Shown here one piece after another: positions 43,682-52,726 of a stretch of DNA of 64,000 bases. The DNA is from Nonomuraea typhae. GTDB taxonomy: Bacteria; Actinomycetota; Actinomycetes; Streptosporangiales; Streptosporangiaceae. Numbering within the stretch: position 1 is the stretch's first letter; each line of letters starts with the position of its first letter. The translations under genes were made by a program, and so were the position numbers. The DNA lies in contig NZ_VRLV01000011.1 in NCBI RefSeq assembly GCF_009760925.1, forward strand, positions 330,009 to 394,008. Direction: 5' to 3'. The notes under the pieces were generated by a model that was not told where the DNA came from, ran no database searches, and was given only the letters and a program-made list of their open reading frames with translations.

Positions 43682-43873
43682 TCAGAAGCCAGGCAAAAGA
43701 GTGAGCGCCGGCACGTGAGACGGGCGGACGACAGAGAAATCCCTCGTGTCCAGTGTGAGCACGTCGGCGATGTGGAAGCGCTCGGCCACAGCCACGACCG
43801 AGGCGTCGGCGGCACCGAGCGGGAGGTCGCTATAGCGCTCCACCAGCGCCGCGATCCGCGCCAGGTCTCCCCA
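43682..43873 (-). pseudogene. Truncated PIN-domain toxin (VapC-like) remnant
   Basis: Directly after the antitoxin stop, the same frame continues DLARIAALVERYSDLPLGAADASVVAVAERFHIADVLTLDTRDFSVVRPSH (read in blocks: LPLGAADASVVAVAERF, then VLTLDTRDF). This is the C-terminal half of a PIN toxin with the AADA and LDTRDF catalytic acidic motifs. The N-terminal ~75 residues, including the first catalytic Asp and a start codon, are missing. A deletion must have joined the antitoxin end to the toxin remnant. Confidence 0.75.
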
Positions 43874-44098
43874 TCAATGTTCTTGCCCGTACCCTTCGCG
43901 AAGGATTTCTTCCGTGGCCTGAGCGGCATCCGTACGACCCGCTCGGTAGCGGCCGAACCACGAGGGAAGGTCACTGTCATCGGCTTCCGTCTGAGACCGG
44001 ACCAGACTGAGGACTTGCGCGTGCGCGACCCGCACCTGGTCTGGTGTCAGTTCGTCGACCAACCGGTGCAAGTCCTCATAGTCCGAAGCAGCGGTCAT
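43874..44098 (-). CDS. Probable antitoxin of a VapBC-type pair
   Basis: A 74-residue protein: EDLHRLVDELTPDQVRVAHAQVL, then SLVRSQTEADDSDLPSWFGRYRAG and a C-terminal REGYGQEH. This resembles the small RHH-less antitoxins beside PIN toxins in actinobacteria. Its partner is a fragment (43682-43873), so the module cannot be functional as it stands. ATG 44098 is chosen; ATG 44140 is upstream in frame. Confidence 0.6.
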   Translation of the reverse strand: MTAASDYEDLHRLVDELTPDQVRVAHAQVLSLVRSQTEADDSDLPSWFGRYRAGRTDAAQATEEILREGYGQEH

Positions 44099-44164
44099 GG
44101 GTCCGAGTGTACGTGCCGCTCCATGATCAGAACGGGTCAACCGTTATCGGAGGGGTAGACAGTA

Positions 44165-44179
44165 AGTCATTTGATGACT
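44165..44179. promoter_or_regulatory. GntR-type operator upstream of the DUF4185 operon
   Basis: AGTCATTTGATGACT is a perfect 6-bp inverted repeat with a 3-base centre, 41 bases before the DUF4185 ATG. A close relative is present in front of the GntR gene (56334-56351), with the shared half-site ATGACT. GntR/FadR regulators bind this kind of site. Confidence 0.65.
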
Positions 44180-44219
44180 AGAACTGTACCCAGCTCACCT
44201 CCTCCCCCCTGGATGTGTG

Positions 44220-45326
44220 ATGAAACGACTGCGTCTGGCCATCGTCCCGCTCCTTCTCGCGTTCCTCCTGCCCCAGCAGGCCATGGCGGCAGGCACGGCC
44301 GCCTGTGCCCCCGAGTTCCAAGGGTCTTCGGTCAACTCCCGGCTGACCAGCCTGTTCACCAACTACGGCAACGACAACTCCCGCTTCGACGACTGGACCG
44401 GTGCCGACGGCACGTACTCGGTCCGCCTGCCCAGTGGCAAGGAGCTCTGGGTCTTCTCCGACACCTTCCTCGGCCAGGTCAACGCCGACGGCAGCCGCCC
44501 GCCGGTGGTTGAGGAGGGCGGGACGACCGTGTTCCTCAACAACACGTTCGCCCTGGAGCGCGACGGCCGGCTGCGGACCATCACCGGCGGCACGCCCCGC
44601 CGGCCGAAGGCGATCATGCCGCCCCGCGACAAGCAGCACTGGTTCTGGGCCGGGGACGCCACGCTGGCCGGTGGGCTGGTGGAGGTGACCTACCAGGAGT
44701 ACGAGAAGTTCGGGCCCGGCCAGTGGGACTGGCGGTGGCACCGCAACGTGGTGGCTGCCTTCCCGCAGGGCCGCCTGGAACGGCCGATCCGCGTGCGCGA
44801 CCTGCCCTCGGGCAACGGCGTGGCCTGGGCCTCGGGCATTCTCAAGGACGGGCGGTACACCTACGTCTACGGCGTGGAGGACAAGGACGCCACCAAGTAC
44901 ATGCATCTGGCCAGGGTCCGCGGGCAGAGCCTGCTGGGGCGCTGGGAGTTCCTCACCGCCGGTGGCACCTGGTCCTGGAACGAGAAGGACTCGGCCCGCC
45001 TGATGGACGGCGTCGCCAACGAGTACAGCGTGACCCGTGTCGGCGACGGGTACGTGCTGATCACCCACGACACCACCGAGCCGCTGAGCGCCAAGATCGT
45101 GGCGTACTCCTCCTGCTCCCCGTCCGGCCCGTTCACCGGCAAGCAGGTGCTGTACACGACACCCGAGACCAGCGGGAACATCTTCACCTACAACGCCCAC
45201 GCCCATCCCGGCGTGGCCGGCGACGGCCTGGTCGTCTCCTACAACGTCAACAGCTTCGAGAACACCGACCACTACCGCGACGTGTCGATCTACCGCCCGA
45301 GGTTCATCGACGTGAGGTTCGGGTGA
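44220..45326 (+). CDS. Secreted DUF4185 five-bladed propeller protein
   Basis: A 368-residue exported protein with a signal peptide (RLAIVPLLLAFLLPQQAMA) and a DUF4185 domain: DGTYSVRLPSGKELWVFSDTFLG, WFWAGDATLAGGLVEVTY, VAWASGILKDGRYTYVYGVED, GVANEYSVTRVGDGYVLITHD, NIFTYNAHAHPGVAGDGLVVSYN. The fold is a beta-propeller related to glycosidase and phosphorylase families; some members bind or cleave polysaccharide. It leads a plus-strand operon with the epimerase-like and SDR genes, under the GntR-type operator at 44165. Confidence 0.85.
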   Translation: MKRLRLAIVPLLLAFLLPQQAMAAGTAACAPEFQGSSVNSRLTSLFTNYGNDNSRFDDWTGADGTYSVRLPSGKELWVFSDTFLGQVNADGSRPPVVEEGGTTVFLNNTFALERDGRLRTITGGTPRRPKAIMPPRDKQHWFWAGDATLAGGLVEVTYQEYEKFGPGQWDWRWHRNVVAAFPQGRLERPIRVRDLPSGNGVAWASGILKDGRYTYVYGVEDKDATKYMHLARVRGQSLLGRWEFLTAGGTWSWNEKDSARLMDGVANEYSVTRVGDGYVLITHDTTEPLSAKIVAYSSCSPSGPFTGKQVLYTTPETSGNIFTYNAHAHPGVAGDGLVVSYNVNSFENTDHYRDVSIYRPRFIDVRFG

Positions 45327-46333
45327 GGCGTAACTGGGCTGCCCGGCTGCGCCGGTTCACGCTCGACGGCATGGCGGCGGTGACGCTGGAGAACGAGGTT
45401 CTCCGCGTCACCGTCCTGCCCGGCAAGGGCGGCGATGTCGTGGAATTTCTGTACAAGCCCACCGACACCGATTTCGTCTGGCTCTCCCCGCAGGGCCTGC
45501 GCAACCCGGCACACCATCTCCACGGCGCCGCCGACGACGTGGCCCGGTTCGTCGACCACTACGAGGGCGGGTGGCAGGAGATCTTCCCCAGCGGCGGCAC
45601 CCCCAGCGCGTACCGCGGCGCCCGGCTGGCCCAGCACGGGGAGGTGGCCGGGCTGCCGTGGGAGTGCGAGGTGGTCGCCGACTCCCCCGAGCTGGTGTCG
45701 GTACGGCTGAGCGTGCGCACCCGGCGCCTGCCGTACCGGCTGGAAAGGACGCTCACGCTCGCGGCCGGGACACCCGCGCTGGAGGTGGAGGGACGCGCGA
45801 GCAACGACAGCGGCCTGCCGCTGCACGCGATGTGGGGGCAGCATCTGGTGTACGGCCGGCCGTTCCTCAAGCCGGGGCACCGGATCAGGCTGCCGGAGGG
45901 CGTCAGGGTGGTGCCGCACCACAGTCCGATCAACGACGCCGGGCGGCGGGTCAGGGCGGGCGGGCCGTGGGAGTGGCCGGTGGTGCCCGCCGACGACGGC
46001 GGCACGACGGATCTCAGCATGGTGCCACCCCAAGGCGCGCCGAGCGACGTGGTGTACATCACGGGCTTTCCCGAAGGGTGGTATGAAATTTCGGGGGAAA
46101 TCGGTGTGCGGATCCACTGGGATGCCACGCTCCTGCCGTACCTGTGGATGTGGCAGGAGTTCGGCGCCTCCACCGCGTACCCGTGGTGGGGGCGAGCCTA
46201 TGTGCTGGGGCTGGAACCGTTCGCCGGCATGCCGACCGACGGGCTGGCGGCCGCCGTGGCCAACGGGACGGCGCTGACGCTGGAGCCGTACGAGAGCAAG
46301 GTGCTGAGATGGCGCGCGGAGGTGCTGGCATGA
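45323..46333 (+). CDS. Aldose 1-epimerase-like (galactose mutarotase superfamily) protein
   Basis: A 336-residue beta-sandwich protein. LENEVLRVTVLPGKGGDVVEFLYKP begins the supersandwich, HAMWGQHLVYGRPFL contains a conserved catalytic His, and LEPFAGMPTDGLAAAV near the end contains the family E-P pair. Mutarotases interconvert sugar anomers. The GTG start overlaps the DUF4185 stop (GTGA); ATG 45371 is an alternative start. The following SDR overlaps by ATGA, so the three genes are tightly coupled. Confidence 0.8.
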   Translation: MRRNWAARLRRFTLDGMAAVTLENEVLRVTVLPGKGGDVVEFLYKPTDTDFVWLSPQGLRNPAHHLHGAADDVARFVDHYEGGWQEIFPSGGTPSAYRGARLAQHGEVAGLPWECEVVADSPELVSVRLSVRTRRLPYRLERTLTLAAGTPALEVEGRASNDSGLPLHAMWGQHLVYGRPFLKPGHRIRLPEGVRVVPHHSPINDAGRRVRAGGPWEWPVVPADDGGTTDLSMVPPQGAPSDVVYITGFPEGWYEISGEIGVRIHWDATLLPYLWMWQEFGASTAYPWWGRAYVLGLEPFAGMPTDGLAAAVANGTALTLEPYESKVLRWRAEVLA

Positions 46334-47100
46334 GTGACTTCGAGGGCAAGGTGGCCATGGTGACCGGCGGGTCGGCCGGCATCGGCGGGGCGGTCGTGGA
46401 GCGGCTGGCCGCCGGCGGCGCCTCGGTGGTGTTCTGCGGCGTCGGCACGGGCGTGCCGGTGGACGGCGAGCGGGTCACGGGAGTGGAGGCGGACGTGCGC
46501 GACGGCGCCCGGATGCGCGAGCTGGCCGAGCTGGCCGTCTCCCGGTACGGCGGCCTGGACGTCCTCGTCACCTGCGCCGGAATCCAGCGCTACGGCACGG
46601 TCGAGGACACGCCCGAGGAGACCTGGGACGAGGTCATGGACGTCAACGTCAAGGGCGTCTACCTGGCCTGCCAGGCCGCCGTCCCACACATGCGGGCGAG
46701 GGGCGGCGGCTCGATCGTGGTGGTGGCCTCGGTGCAGTCGTTCGCCTCCCAGACGAAGGTGGCCGCCTACGCCGCCAGCAAGGCCGCGCTGCTGGGGCTG
46801 ACCCGCTCGATGGCGCTCGACCACGCCGCCGACGGCATCCGCGCCAACGTCGTCTGCCCCGGCTCGGTGGACACGCCGATGCTGCGCGGGGCCGCCGACC
46901 TCTGGCGGGGCGAGCGCACCCAGGAGGAGACGGTGGCCGAGTGGGGCCGCTCCCACCCCCTCGGCCGGGTGGCCAGACCGGCGGAGGTGGCCGAGCTGGT
47001 GGCGTTCCTGGCCGGTGAGCGGGCCTCGTTCGTCACCGGCTCCGAGCACCGCGTGGACGGCGGCCTGCTGGCCGGCGTCCCGGTGGCGCTACCGGAGTGA
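46330..47100 (+). CDS. Short-chain dehydrogenase/reductase
   Basis: A 256-residue classical SDR: TGGSAGIGGAVVERLAAGG (TGxxxGIG), CAGIQRYG, NVKGVYLACQAAVP, the catalytic S...Y-x-x-x-K (VASVQSFASQTKVAAYAASKAALL), and the C-terminal PGSVDTPML and FVTGSEHRVDGG. The family oxidises or reduces alcohols with NAD(P). In this locus a sugar or sugar acid is the likely substrate. It overlaps the epimerase stop by four bases and, at its 3' end, overlaps the convergent peptidase by 12. Confidence 0.92.
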   Translation: MSDFEGKVAMVTGGSAGIGGAVVERLAAGGASVVFCGVGTGVPVDGERVTGVEADVRDGARMRELAELAVSRYGGLDVLVTCAGIQRYGTVEDTPEETWDEVMDVNVKGVYLACQAAVPHMRARGGGSIVVVASVQSFASQTKVAAYAASKAALLGLTRSMALDHAADGIRANVVCPGSVDTPMLRGAADLWRGERTQEETVAEWGRSHPLGRVARPAEVAELVAFLAGERASFVTGSEHRVDGGLLAGVPVALPE

Positions 47101-48513
47101 CCTCCTGACGAACGCGGCCAGGTCCGCCGACTGCCGCAGGCGGCTCGGCTCGTGCACGTACATCATGTGACCGGCCTCGTAGTACTTGAACTCGACGTTG
47201 CCGGCCAGCTCCTTCGGGATGCGCAGCTGGGCGAAGGTGTGCTCGGCGGCGAAGTACGGCGTGGCGCCGTCGTGGTAGCCGCAGGCCACGTGCACGCGCA
47301 GGTGGTGGTTGTCGCGCATGGCCGCGCTCAGCTTGCTGGTGACGTGCACGTGCGCGCCCTCGAACTCCTTGTACGACCAGGGGTGGACCCGGCCGGTGAG
47401 GATCTCGTAGGGCAGGTCGCTGGTGAAGCCGAGCTCGGCGCGCAGGTAGTGGTTGAGCGCGGCGCTGTAGGGGCCGACGATCGCGCTCATGCTGGGGTCG
47501 CGCTCGAACTGCTCGCGCCCGCTGTCGGCGTCCCAGCCGGTGAAGCGGCCGTCGAGGCGGCCGACGATCTGGCGGCGCGAGCGCAGCAGCTCGGTGAAGA
47601 ACCGGATGTGCTCCAGGCGCAGGTCCACCTGGTCCACGTACTCCTCGCTGAGGCCGGTGAGCGCGGCGACCTTGGCCACGGCCGCGGCACGCTCCTCGGC
47701 GGTCAGCCGGTTGCCCCTGGCCAGCGCCCACAGGTAGTCGCGCCCGGCGTACTCCTCGGCCTCGCGCAGCACCTCGGCCAGCGGCCGGTCGCCGTGCAGC
47801 CCGTGGTGGTGGGCGATGGCGGCGTAGGTCGGCAGGTAGAGGGCGTAGGCCAGGTCGTTGCCCGGGTTGAAGTCGCCGGTGATGAAGTCGAGCACCGAGG
47901 AGATCAGCATGAGCCCGTTGAGGTACATGCCGTAGCGGGTCTGCAGGTGGTCGGCGAGCGCGGCGGCCCGGAGCGTGCCGTAGGACTCGCCGGCCAGGAA
48001 CTTGGGCGACATCCACCGCCCGTTGCGGGTGGTCCAGAGCCGGATGATCTCCCCGACGGACTCCACGTCACCGGTGAAGCCGTGGTAGGCGTCGGGCTTC
48101 TCCCCCTCCGCCGCCCGCGAGTAGCCGGTGGAGACCGGGTCGATGAAGACCAGGTCGCTGTCGTTGAGCAACGTCTCGGCGTTGTCGGCCAGGCCGTACG
48201 GCGGAGGCAGGAGCGCGCCCGCGTCACCCATGACCACGCGGCGGGGGCCGAGCACGCCGAGGTGGAGCCAGACGCTCGACGAGCCGGGGCCGCCGTTGAA
48301 GGCGAAGGTGACCGGCCGGGTCAGGGGGTCGGCGCCGTCGAGCGTGTAGGCGGTGACGAACATCTCGGCCTTGGCCTTGTGCCCGTCGAAGGCTCCGTCG
48401 GTGAACGTCTCCTCCCGCAGCACCATCGTTCCGGCCTTGGTGGTGTACGGCTGGCCCGAGGGAAGGGCGTGCCAGGTGGTGACGAGGTTGTCGGCGGGAG
48501 TGTCGTTCGTCAT
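47089..48513 (-). CDS. S10 family serine carboxypeptidase
   Basis: A 474-residue alpha/beta hydrolase of peptidase family S10. The FAFNGGPGSSSVWLHLG oxyanion motif, the nucleophile in LAGESYGTLRAA (GESYG), the catalytic Asp in CGYHDGATPYFAAEHTF and the His in EAGHMMYVH are all visible. It has no signal peptide, so it is likely cytoplasmic. S10 enzymes remove C-terminal residues. It is the last gene of the minus-strand operon, nine bases after the dehydratase stop; its role with sugar genes is not obvious. Confidence 0.9.
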   Translation of the reverse strand: MTNDTPADNLVTTWHALPSGQPYTTKAGTMVLREETFTDGAFDGHKAKAEMFVTAYTLDGADPLTRPVTFAFNGGPGSSSVWLHLGVLGPRRVVMGDAGALLPPPYGLADNAETLLNDSDLVFIDPVSTGYSRAAEGEKPDAYHGFTGDVESVGEIIRLWTTRNGRWMSPKFLAGESYGTLRAAALADHLQTRYGMYLNGLMLISSVLDFITGDFNPGNDLAYALYLPTYAAIAHHHGLHGDRPLAEVLREAEEYAGRDYLWALARGNRLTAEERAAAVAKVAALTGLSEEYVDQVDLRLEHIRFFTELLRSRRQIVGRLDGRFTGWDADSGREQFERDPSMSAIVGPYSAALNHYLRAELGFTSDLPYEILTGRVHPWSYKEFEGAHVHVTSKLSAAMRDNHHLRVHVACGYHDGATPYFAAEHTFAQLRIPKELAGNVEFKYYEAGHMMYVHEPSRLRQSADLAAFVRRSLR

Positions 48514-48522
48514 GGGAAGAGA

Positions 48523-49755
48523 TTATGTCCGGACTTGAACTGAAATGGCGGGGTCGGCGAAGCGCTCATTCGGCACCCGGGCGTACCAGTCCGGCCGTCC
48601 CGGATCCCGGTCGTAGGGGTAGCCGCCCACCTCCCGGTAGAACTCGGCGTACCGCTCGACCTTCTCCTTGTCCAGCCGCACCCCGAGCCCCGGACCCGAC
48701 GGCACCGCGATCGCCCCGCCCGAGTAGCCCAGCTTGCCGCCCTCGATGACGTCGTCGCGCACCTGGTGGTAGTGGGCGTCGGCCGCGTAGGTGAGGTTCG
48801 GCAGCACGGCCCCGAGGTGCAGCATCGTCGCCAGCTGGATGCCGAGCTCGCCCGAGGAGTGCACCGCCACCCCGAGCTGGAACGTCTCGCACACCCCCGC
48901 CGCCTTCACGCACGGCCGGATGCCGCCCCAGAACGTGGTGTCCAGGAGCACCACGTCCGCGCTGCGCCGCAGCACGTTCGAGGCGAGCTGCTCGAAGTTG
49001 ACCACCACGGTGTTGGTGGCCACCGGCACCCGGACCTGCTCGCGCACCAGCCGCAGGCCCTCCAGACCGAAGACCGGATCCTCCAGGTAGTCGTTGTTCA
49101 GCCCTTCGATGGCCCGGCCGAACCGCAGCCCCTCCCCCAGCGACAGCACGGCGTTCGGGTCGTAGCGCAGCCGGTCGCCGGGGAAGGCGGCGGCCAGCGC
49201 CTGGTAGCACTCCAGCTCGTAGTCCGGCGGGAAGACCCCGCCCTTGAGCTTGTGCACGGTGAACCCGTGCGCCCGCTTCAGCTCCCGCGCGTGCTCGACC
49301 AGTTGCCCGGGCGTCCTGATCTCTTCCTGCCCCTCTCCGGCGTAGCGGAAGAACAGGTACGAGGCGAAGGGCACCTCGTCACGCAACCGCCCGCCGAGCA
49401 GGTCGTGCACCGGGACCCCGAGGTGCTGCCCGACCAGGTCGAGACAGGCGAACTCGATGGCCGCCAGGAGCTGGGTGCGGTTGTTGTAGAGCGAGGCCGT
49501 CGGATTGGCGATCTTGAACCGCAGCGCTTCGAGCTGGAAGGGATCGTGCCCGGCCAAGTAGGGCACCAGCGCCTTGAAGGCCGCCTCGGCGCTCTCGCCG
49601 CCGCCGCCCATCTCCCCCAGCCCGACGAGCCCGTTGTCCGCCTCGACCTCGACGATCGTGCGGATGAAGCGCCCCCAGTGGGCGCCGTTGCTGTGCCGCA
49701 GCGGTGCCTCCAGCGGCACGGCGACCGTGGTCGCCCGGATGTCAACGATCTTCAA
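48523..49755 (-). CDS. Enolase-superfamily sugar-acid dehydratase, glucarate-dehydratase-like
   Basis: A 410-residue mandelate racemase/muconate lactonizing enzyme. The capping domain (GLGEMGGGGESAEAAFKALV) is followed by the barrel with KLKGG (Lys catalysts), the Mg ligand block LRYDPNAVLSLGEG, LEDPVFGLEGL and VATNTVVVNFEQL, and VHSSGELGIQLATMLHLGA near the end. The pattern is closest to glucarate/galactarate-type dehydratases, which make keto-deoxy sugar acids. The start is a TTG at 49755, overlapping the GH38 stop by 14 bases with GGGGGA upstream. Confidence 0.82.
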   Translation of the reverse strand: MKIVDIRATTVAVPLEAPLRHSNGAHWGRFIRTIVEVEADNGLVGLGEMGGGGESAEAAFKALVPYLAGHDPFQLEALRFKIANPTASLYNNRTQLLAAIEFACLDLVGQHLGVPVHDLLGGRLRDEVPFASYLFFRYAGEGQEEIRTPGQLVEHARELKRAHGFTVHKLKGGVFPPDYELECYQALAAAFPGDRLRYDPNAVLSLGEGLRFGRAIEGLNNDYLEDPVFGLEGLRLVREQVRVPVATNTVVVNFEQLASNVLRRSADVVLLDTTFWGGIRPCVKAAGVCETFQLGVAVHSSGELGIQLATMLHLGAVLPNLTYAADAHYHQVRDDVIEGGKLGYSGGAIAVPSGPGLGVRLDKEKVERYAEFYREVGGYPYDRDPGRPDWYARVPNERFADPAISVQVRT

Positions 49756-52726
49756 GGGTCCCCCAAACGGCCGCCACCCCGCACGCGGGCAGCACGACCT
49801 TGACCGACTCTCCGTCAACCTCACCCGGCACCAGGCCGGTGCGCAACCCCGGGCTGACCCGGGCCGCACGCAGTCCGGGCACCGTCACCCGGACCTCCAC
49901 CGGCTCGGGCGCGAGCGACTGCAGGCGCACCACCAGGCCGTCCTCCGAGCGGCCCAGCGAGGTCACCAGCACGTCGGGATGATCCACCCGCACATAGTCC
50001 CGTACGGCGGAGCCGCCGCCCAGAATCCCGATGAACGGCTCGGTCAGCCCTGCCGCGGCCCGCGCGCCCAGCCGCCTGGCCTCGACCCCGGCCGCGGAGG
50101 TGACCGCGTACCGGAACGTGGTCTCGCCCTGCTGCTGGGCCGGGAAATTGGTGTCCCAGATGTTGTTGAGCGCCCACGAGTACACGGTCCCCGGCTCGTC
50201 CTCCAGGGTCGGCGGGAACGGCGCGTAGGGCATGTGGATGGTCCCGAGCTGCACCAGCGGGGCCTCCAGCGTGGCCCAGGCGATGGTCAGCTCCGGGTCC
50301 TCGTAGCCGATCCAGTGCCGGATCGGCAGCATGTACTCCGCCGACCCCGGCACCCTCGGCACCCCCGGCCCGCCGACGCCGCCGGTCAGCTCCCAGGCCG
50401 CCGGGGCGCCCGCGGCGAACGGGAAGGCCAGGAAGACGGCTTCCTTGGCCGGGGTGCCCTGCTTGGCCAGCTGGTAGGTGAGGTCGAGGCGGGGCACGCC
50501 CCGGTGCAGCTCGATCGTGGTGCGCAGCCAGTCCACGCCCTTGCCCTGCAGCTCCACGACCAGTTTCTCGCCCACGGCGGTCCGCTCGGCCTTGACGAGG
50601 GCGGCGTTCCTCGCGATGGCCCGGTCGCCGAGGAGTGTGCGGTCATGCGCCCCCACATGTCCCGACATGTGGTTGAAATGCGGGGCGGTGGCATAGCGGT
50701 CATACACGTACTGCCCGAACCCGGCCGCCGCATCGGCGTTGACCAGCTCCCGCCCGGCCACCTTGTCGAAGATCGACCGGATGTACCCCTCGCGCAGGTC
50801 ATAGGCCACCCGGTAGAACTCGTTCTCGATCACCGGCTCCGGCCCCAGCTCGACCGGCTCCGGCGCCTGCGTCCCGGCCGGCACCACCTCGACCCGGGCA
50901 TAGCCGTACCCGGGAACGTCCGGCACGACCGCCCGCAGGTGGCGCCCGATCGGCCGCGTCGGCCAGTCGTCCGGATGCACCACCTCCTCGTGGTGCGGCA
51001 GGATCGCGCCGGTGCGCGCGTCCCTCAGCGCGATCGGCCGCTCGATCGGCACGATGTCACGCGGCAGGAACGCCTTCACCACGTCGGTCCTGGCGTGCGT
51101 GCCCGGGTTGAAGACCGCGAACGCGGGCGCATCCTGATCACCGAGCGTCGCGCCGAACCGGCGGATGCCCGCGTGCAGCAGATCCGCCGCGTCGTCCTGG
51201 GCGTCGTAGGCGCCGGCCGACTTCCTCGTCCACTGCAACCCGCCCGAGTCACCCGCCTCCTCGGCGTCCTCCCACGGGTTGGCCGCACCCCAGGTGTGCT
51301 CGTTGAACAGCGCCACCTTGTCGTAGGCGGCCGAGATCTGCTCGGTGGCGTCCACCCCGGCCAGCGTGTGCAGGGTCTCGGCCGCCCTGAGCGACGACTG
51401 CGCCCGCCGTACATAACCCAGCGGACGCGCGCCCGAGCCCAGCCCGTCGGCCCACCAGTCGGTCCAGTCGCCTTCGTGTACGGCCAGCCGATCGCCGTAC
51501 CGCTCCTCCACGTGCTCGAAGAAGTCGCTGTTGACCGCCGAGCGCAGCCTCGGCCAGGCCCACTGCTCGTTCCAGCGCCGCGCGATCGACGCCGGCACGA
51601 TCGACGGCCCCGCGTTGTCCGCGTGCGCGCCCTGCACCCGCAGGTGCAGAACGTCCAGCTCGTACGGCTCGCGCGGCGCGTCAGGCCCTTGCCAGCCGAA
51701 CGTGCCCGGCCCGTACGGGTAGCCGCGCGTGGCCAGCGCCGACAGGTAGCGGGGCAGCAGGTCGTCGGCGAGCTCGTAGGAGTCGGTCAGCCCGACCGTG
51801 TTGCCCTCCATGTACGCCATGCCGTGCGGGGTGTCGGTGAACCAGACCAGCACCCGCCTGCCCGACGGCGCCTGCCACCAGAACGGCCTGGTCAGCTTGT
51901 CGCCGCCGTGCAGATAAGGCACCGAGCGGCCGGCCCAGTTGTGCGCCGCGGCCAGATAGAGCACCCCGGCCGCGTTCAACGCGTCCACCAGCCCGACCAC
52001 CGCGCCGGGCACGTCGGTGTGCATCGCCGAGCGCACCGGGAAGTCGAAGACCTGGCGAAGCTGCCGGTACAGCTCCTCGGTCGAGCACGCCTCGGTGTGC
52101 AGCTGAACCGGGAACGCGGTGACCTCGATGATCCCCTCGCGCGCCGCCTGGTTGAAACGCTCCACCTGCTCCTTGGGGCGGGCCGCGAGCCACTTCGCCG
52201 CCGGCATCGAGGACTCGACCGTCCAGCGGAACCTCGCGTCGTCCGGCCACGAGGCGGTCTCGCCGGCCAGCCGTACCGCCGCGTCGAGGTACTCCAGATG
52301 ATGGCGCAGGACCGTGCCCTGCGGGTCGGTGTAGCCGATGTCCAGATGCGAGTGGTGCACGACGAACACGCTCCACTTGCGCTGCGGCGTCACCGTGACC
52401 TCGGCGGTCCCGATCACCCCCTCGGCGTCACGCACCTCCAGCGTGAACGTCCGCGGCTCGTGGACCTCCGGCACCAGCAGGGTGACGTCGGTGCCGGTCT
52501 GGGAATCGACGTCCTTCAGGGAGATCTCCAGATCGGAGCCGATCAATCCGGTGCACGACACCCTCACCGCCTGCCGTCCGTCATGGGTGAACAACGGCAG
52601 TACGGCCAGCCGTACCTCCAAGCCGCGCACGCTGATCACCGGGATCGAGGTGTCGTGCCGCAGAGCCTGCCTGATCCCGTCGTAGTCCGGGGAGCCCAGG
52701 CTCCGCTGCAGCAACCGGCTCGTCAT
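49742..52726 (-). CDS. GH38-like alpha-mannosidase family protein
   Basis: A 994-residue glycoside hydrolase with an N-terminal beta region (1-115), then the GH38 barrel: HSHLDIGY (125-132, the zinc-binding H-x-D motif), SSMPAAKWLAARP, HTDVPGAVVGLVDAL (likely nucleophile Asp), WWQAPSGRRVLVWFTDTPH and FNEHTWGAANPW. C-terminal beta-sandwich domains follow, as in GH38. No signal peptide is seen, so it works on imported oligosaccharide. The HSHxDIGY variant differs from the classic HSHNDPGW of known mannosidases, so the true sugar may differ. The ATG at 52726 is inside the permease stop (TGATG). Confidence 0.85.
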   Translation of the reverse strand: MTSRLLQRSLGSPDYDGIRQALRHDTSIPVISVRGLEVRLAVLPLFTHDGRQAVRVSCTGLIGSDLEISLKDVDSQTGTDVTLLVPEVHEPRTFTLEVRDAEGVIGTAEVTVTPQRKWSVFVVHHSHLDIGYTDPQGTVLRHHLEYLDAAVRLAGETASWPDDARFRWTVESSMPAAKWLAARPKEQVERFNQAAREGIIEVTAFPVQLHTEACSTEELYRQLRQVFDFPVRSAMHTDVPGAVVGLVDALNAAGVLYLAAAHNWAGRSVPYLHGGDKLTRPFWWQAPSGRRVLVWFTDTPHGMAYMEGNTVGLTDSYELADDLLPRYLSALATRGYPYGPGTFGWQGPDAPREPYELDVLHLRVQGAHADNAGPSIVPASIARRWNEQWAWPRLRSAVNSDFFEHVEERYGDRLAVHEGDWTDWWADGLGSGARPLGYVRRAQSSLRAAETLHTLAGVDATEQISAAYDKVALFNEHTWGAANPWEDAEEAGDSGGLQWTRKSAGAYDAQDDAADLLHAGIRRFGATLGDQDAPAFAVFNPGTHARTDVVKAFLPRDIVPIERPIALRDARTGAILPHHEEVVHPDDWPTRPIGRHLRAVVPDVPGYGYARVEVVPAGTQAPEPVELGPEPVIENEFYRVAYDLREGYIRSIFDKVAGRELVNADAAAGFGQYVYDRYATAPHFNHMSGHVGAHDRTLLGDRAIARNAALVKAERTAVGEKLVVELQGKGVDWLRTTIELHRGVPRLDLTYQLAKQGTPAKEAVFLAFPFAAGAPAAWELTGGVGGPGVPRVPGSAEYMLPIRHWIGYEDPELTIAWATLEAPLVQLGTIHMPYAPFPPTLEDEPGTVYSWALNNIWDTNFPAQQQGETTFRYAVTSAAGVEARRLGARAAAGLTEPFIGILGGGSAVRDYVRVDHPDVLVTSLGRSEDGLVVRLQSLAPEPVEVRVTVPGLRAARVSPGLRTGLVPGEVDGESVKVVLPACGVAAVWGTLEDR

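Noticed and set aside
43591..43980. 129-codon minus frame across the toxin region
   Set aside because: Wrong frame; the PIN-like sequence is in the next frame and starts after the antitoxin stop.
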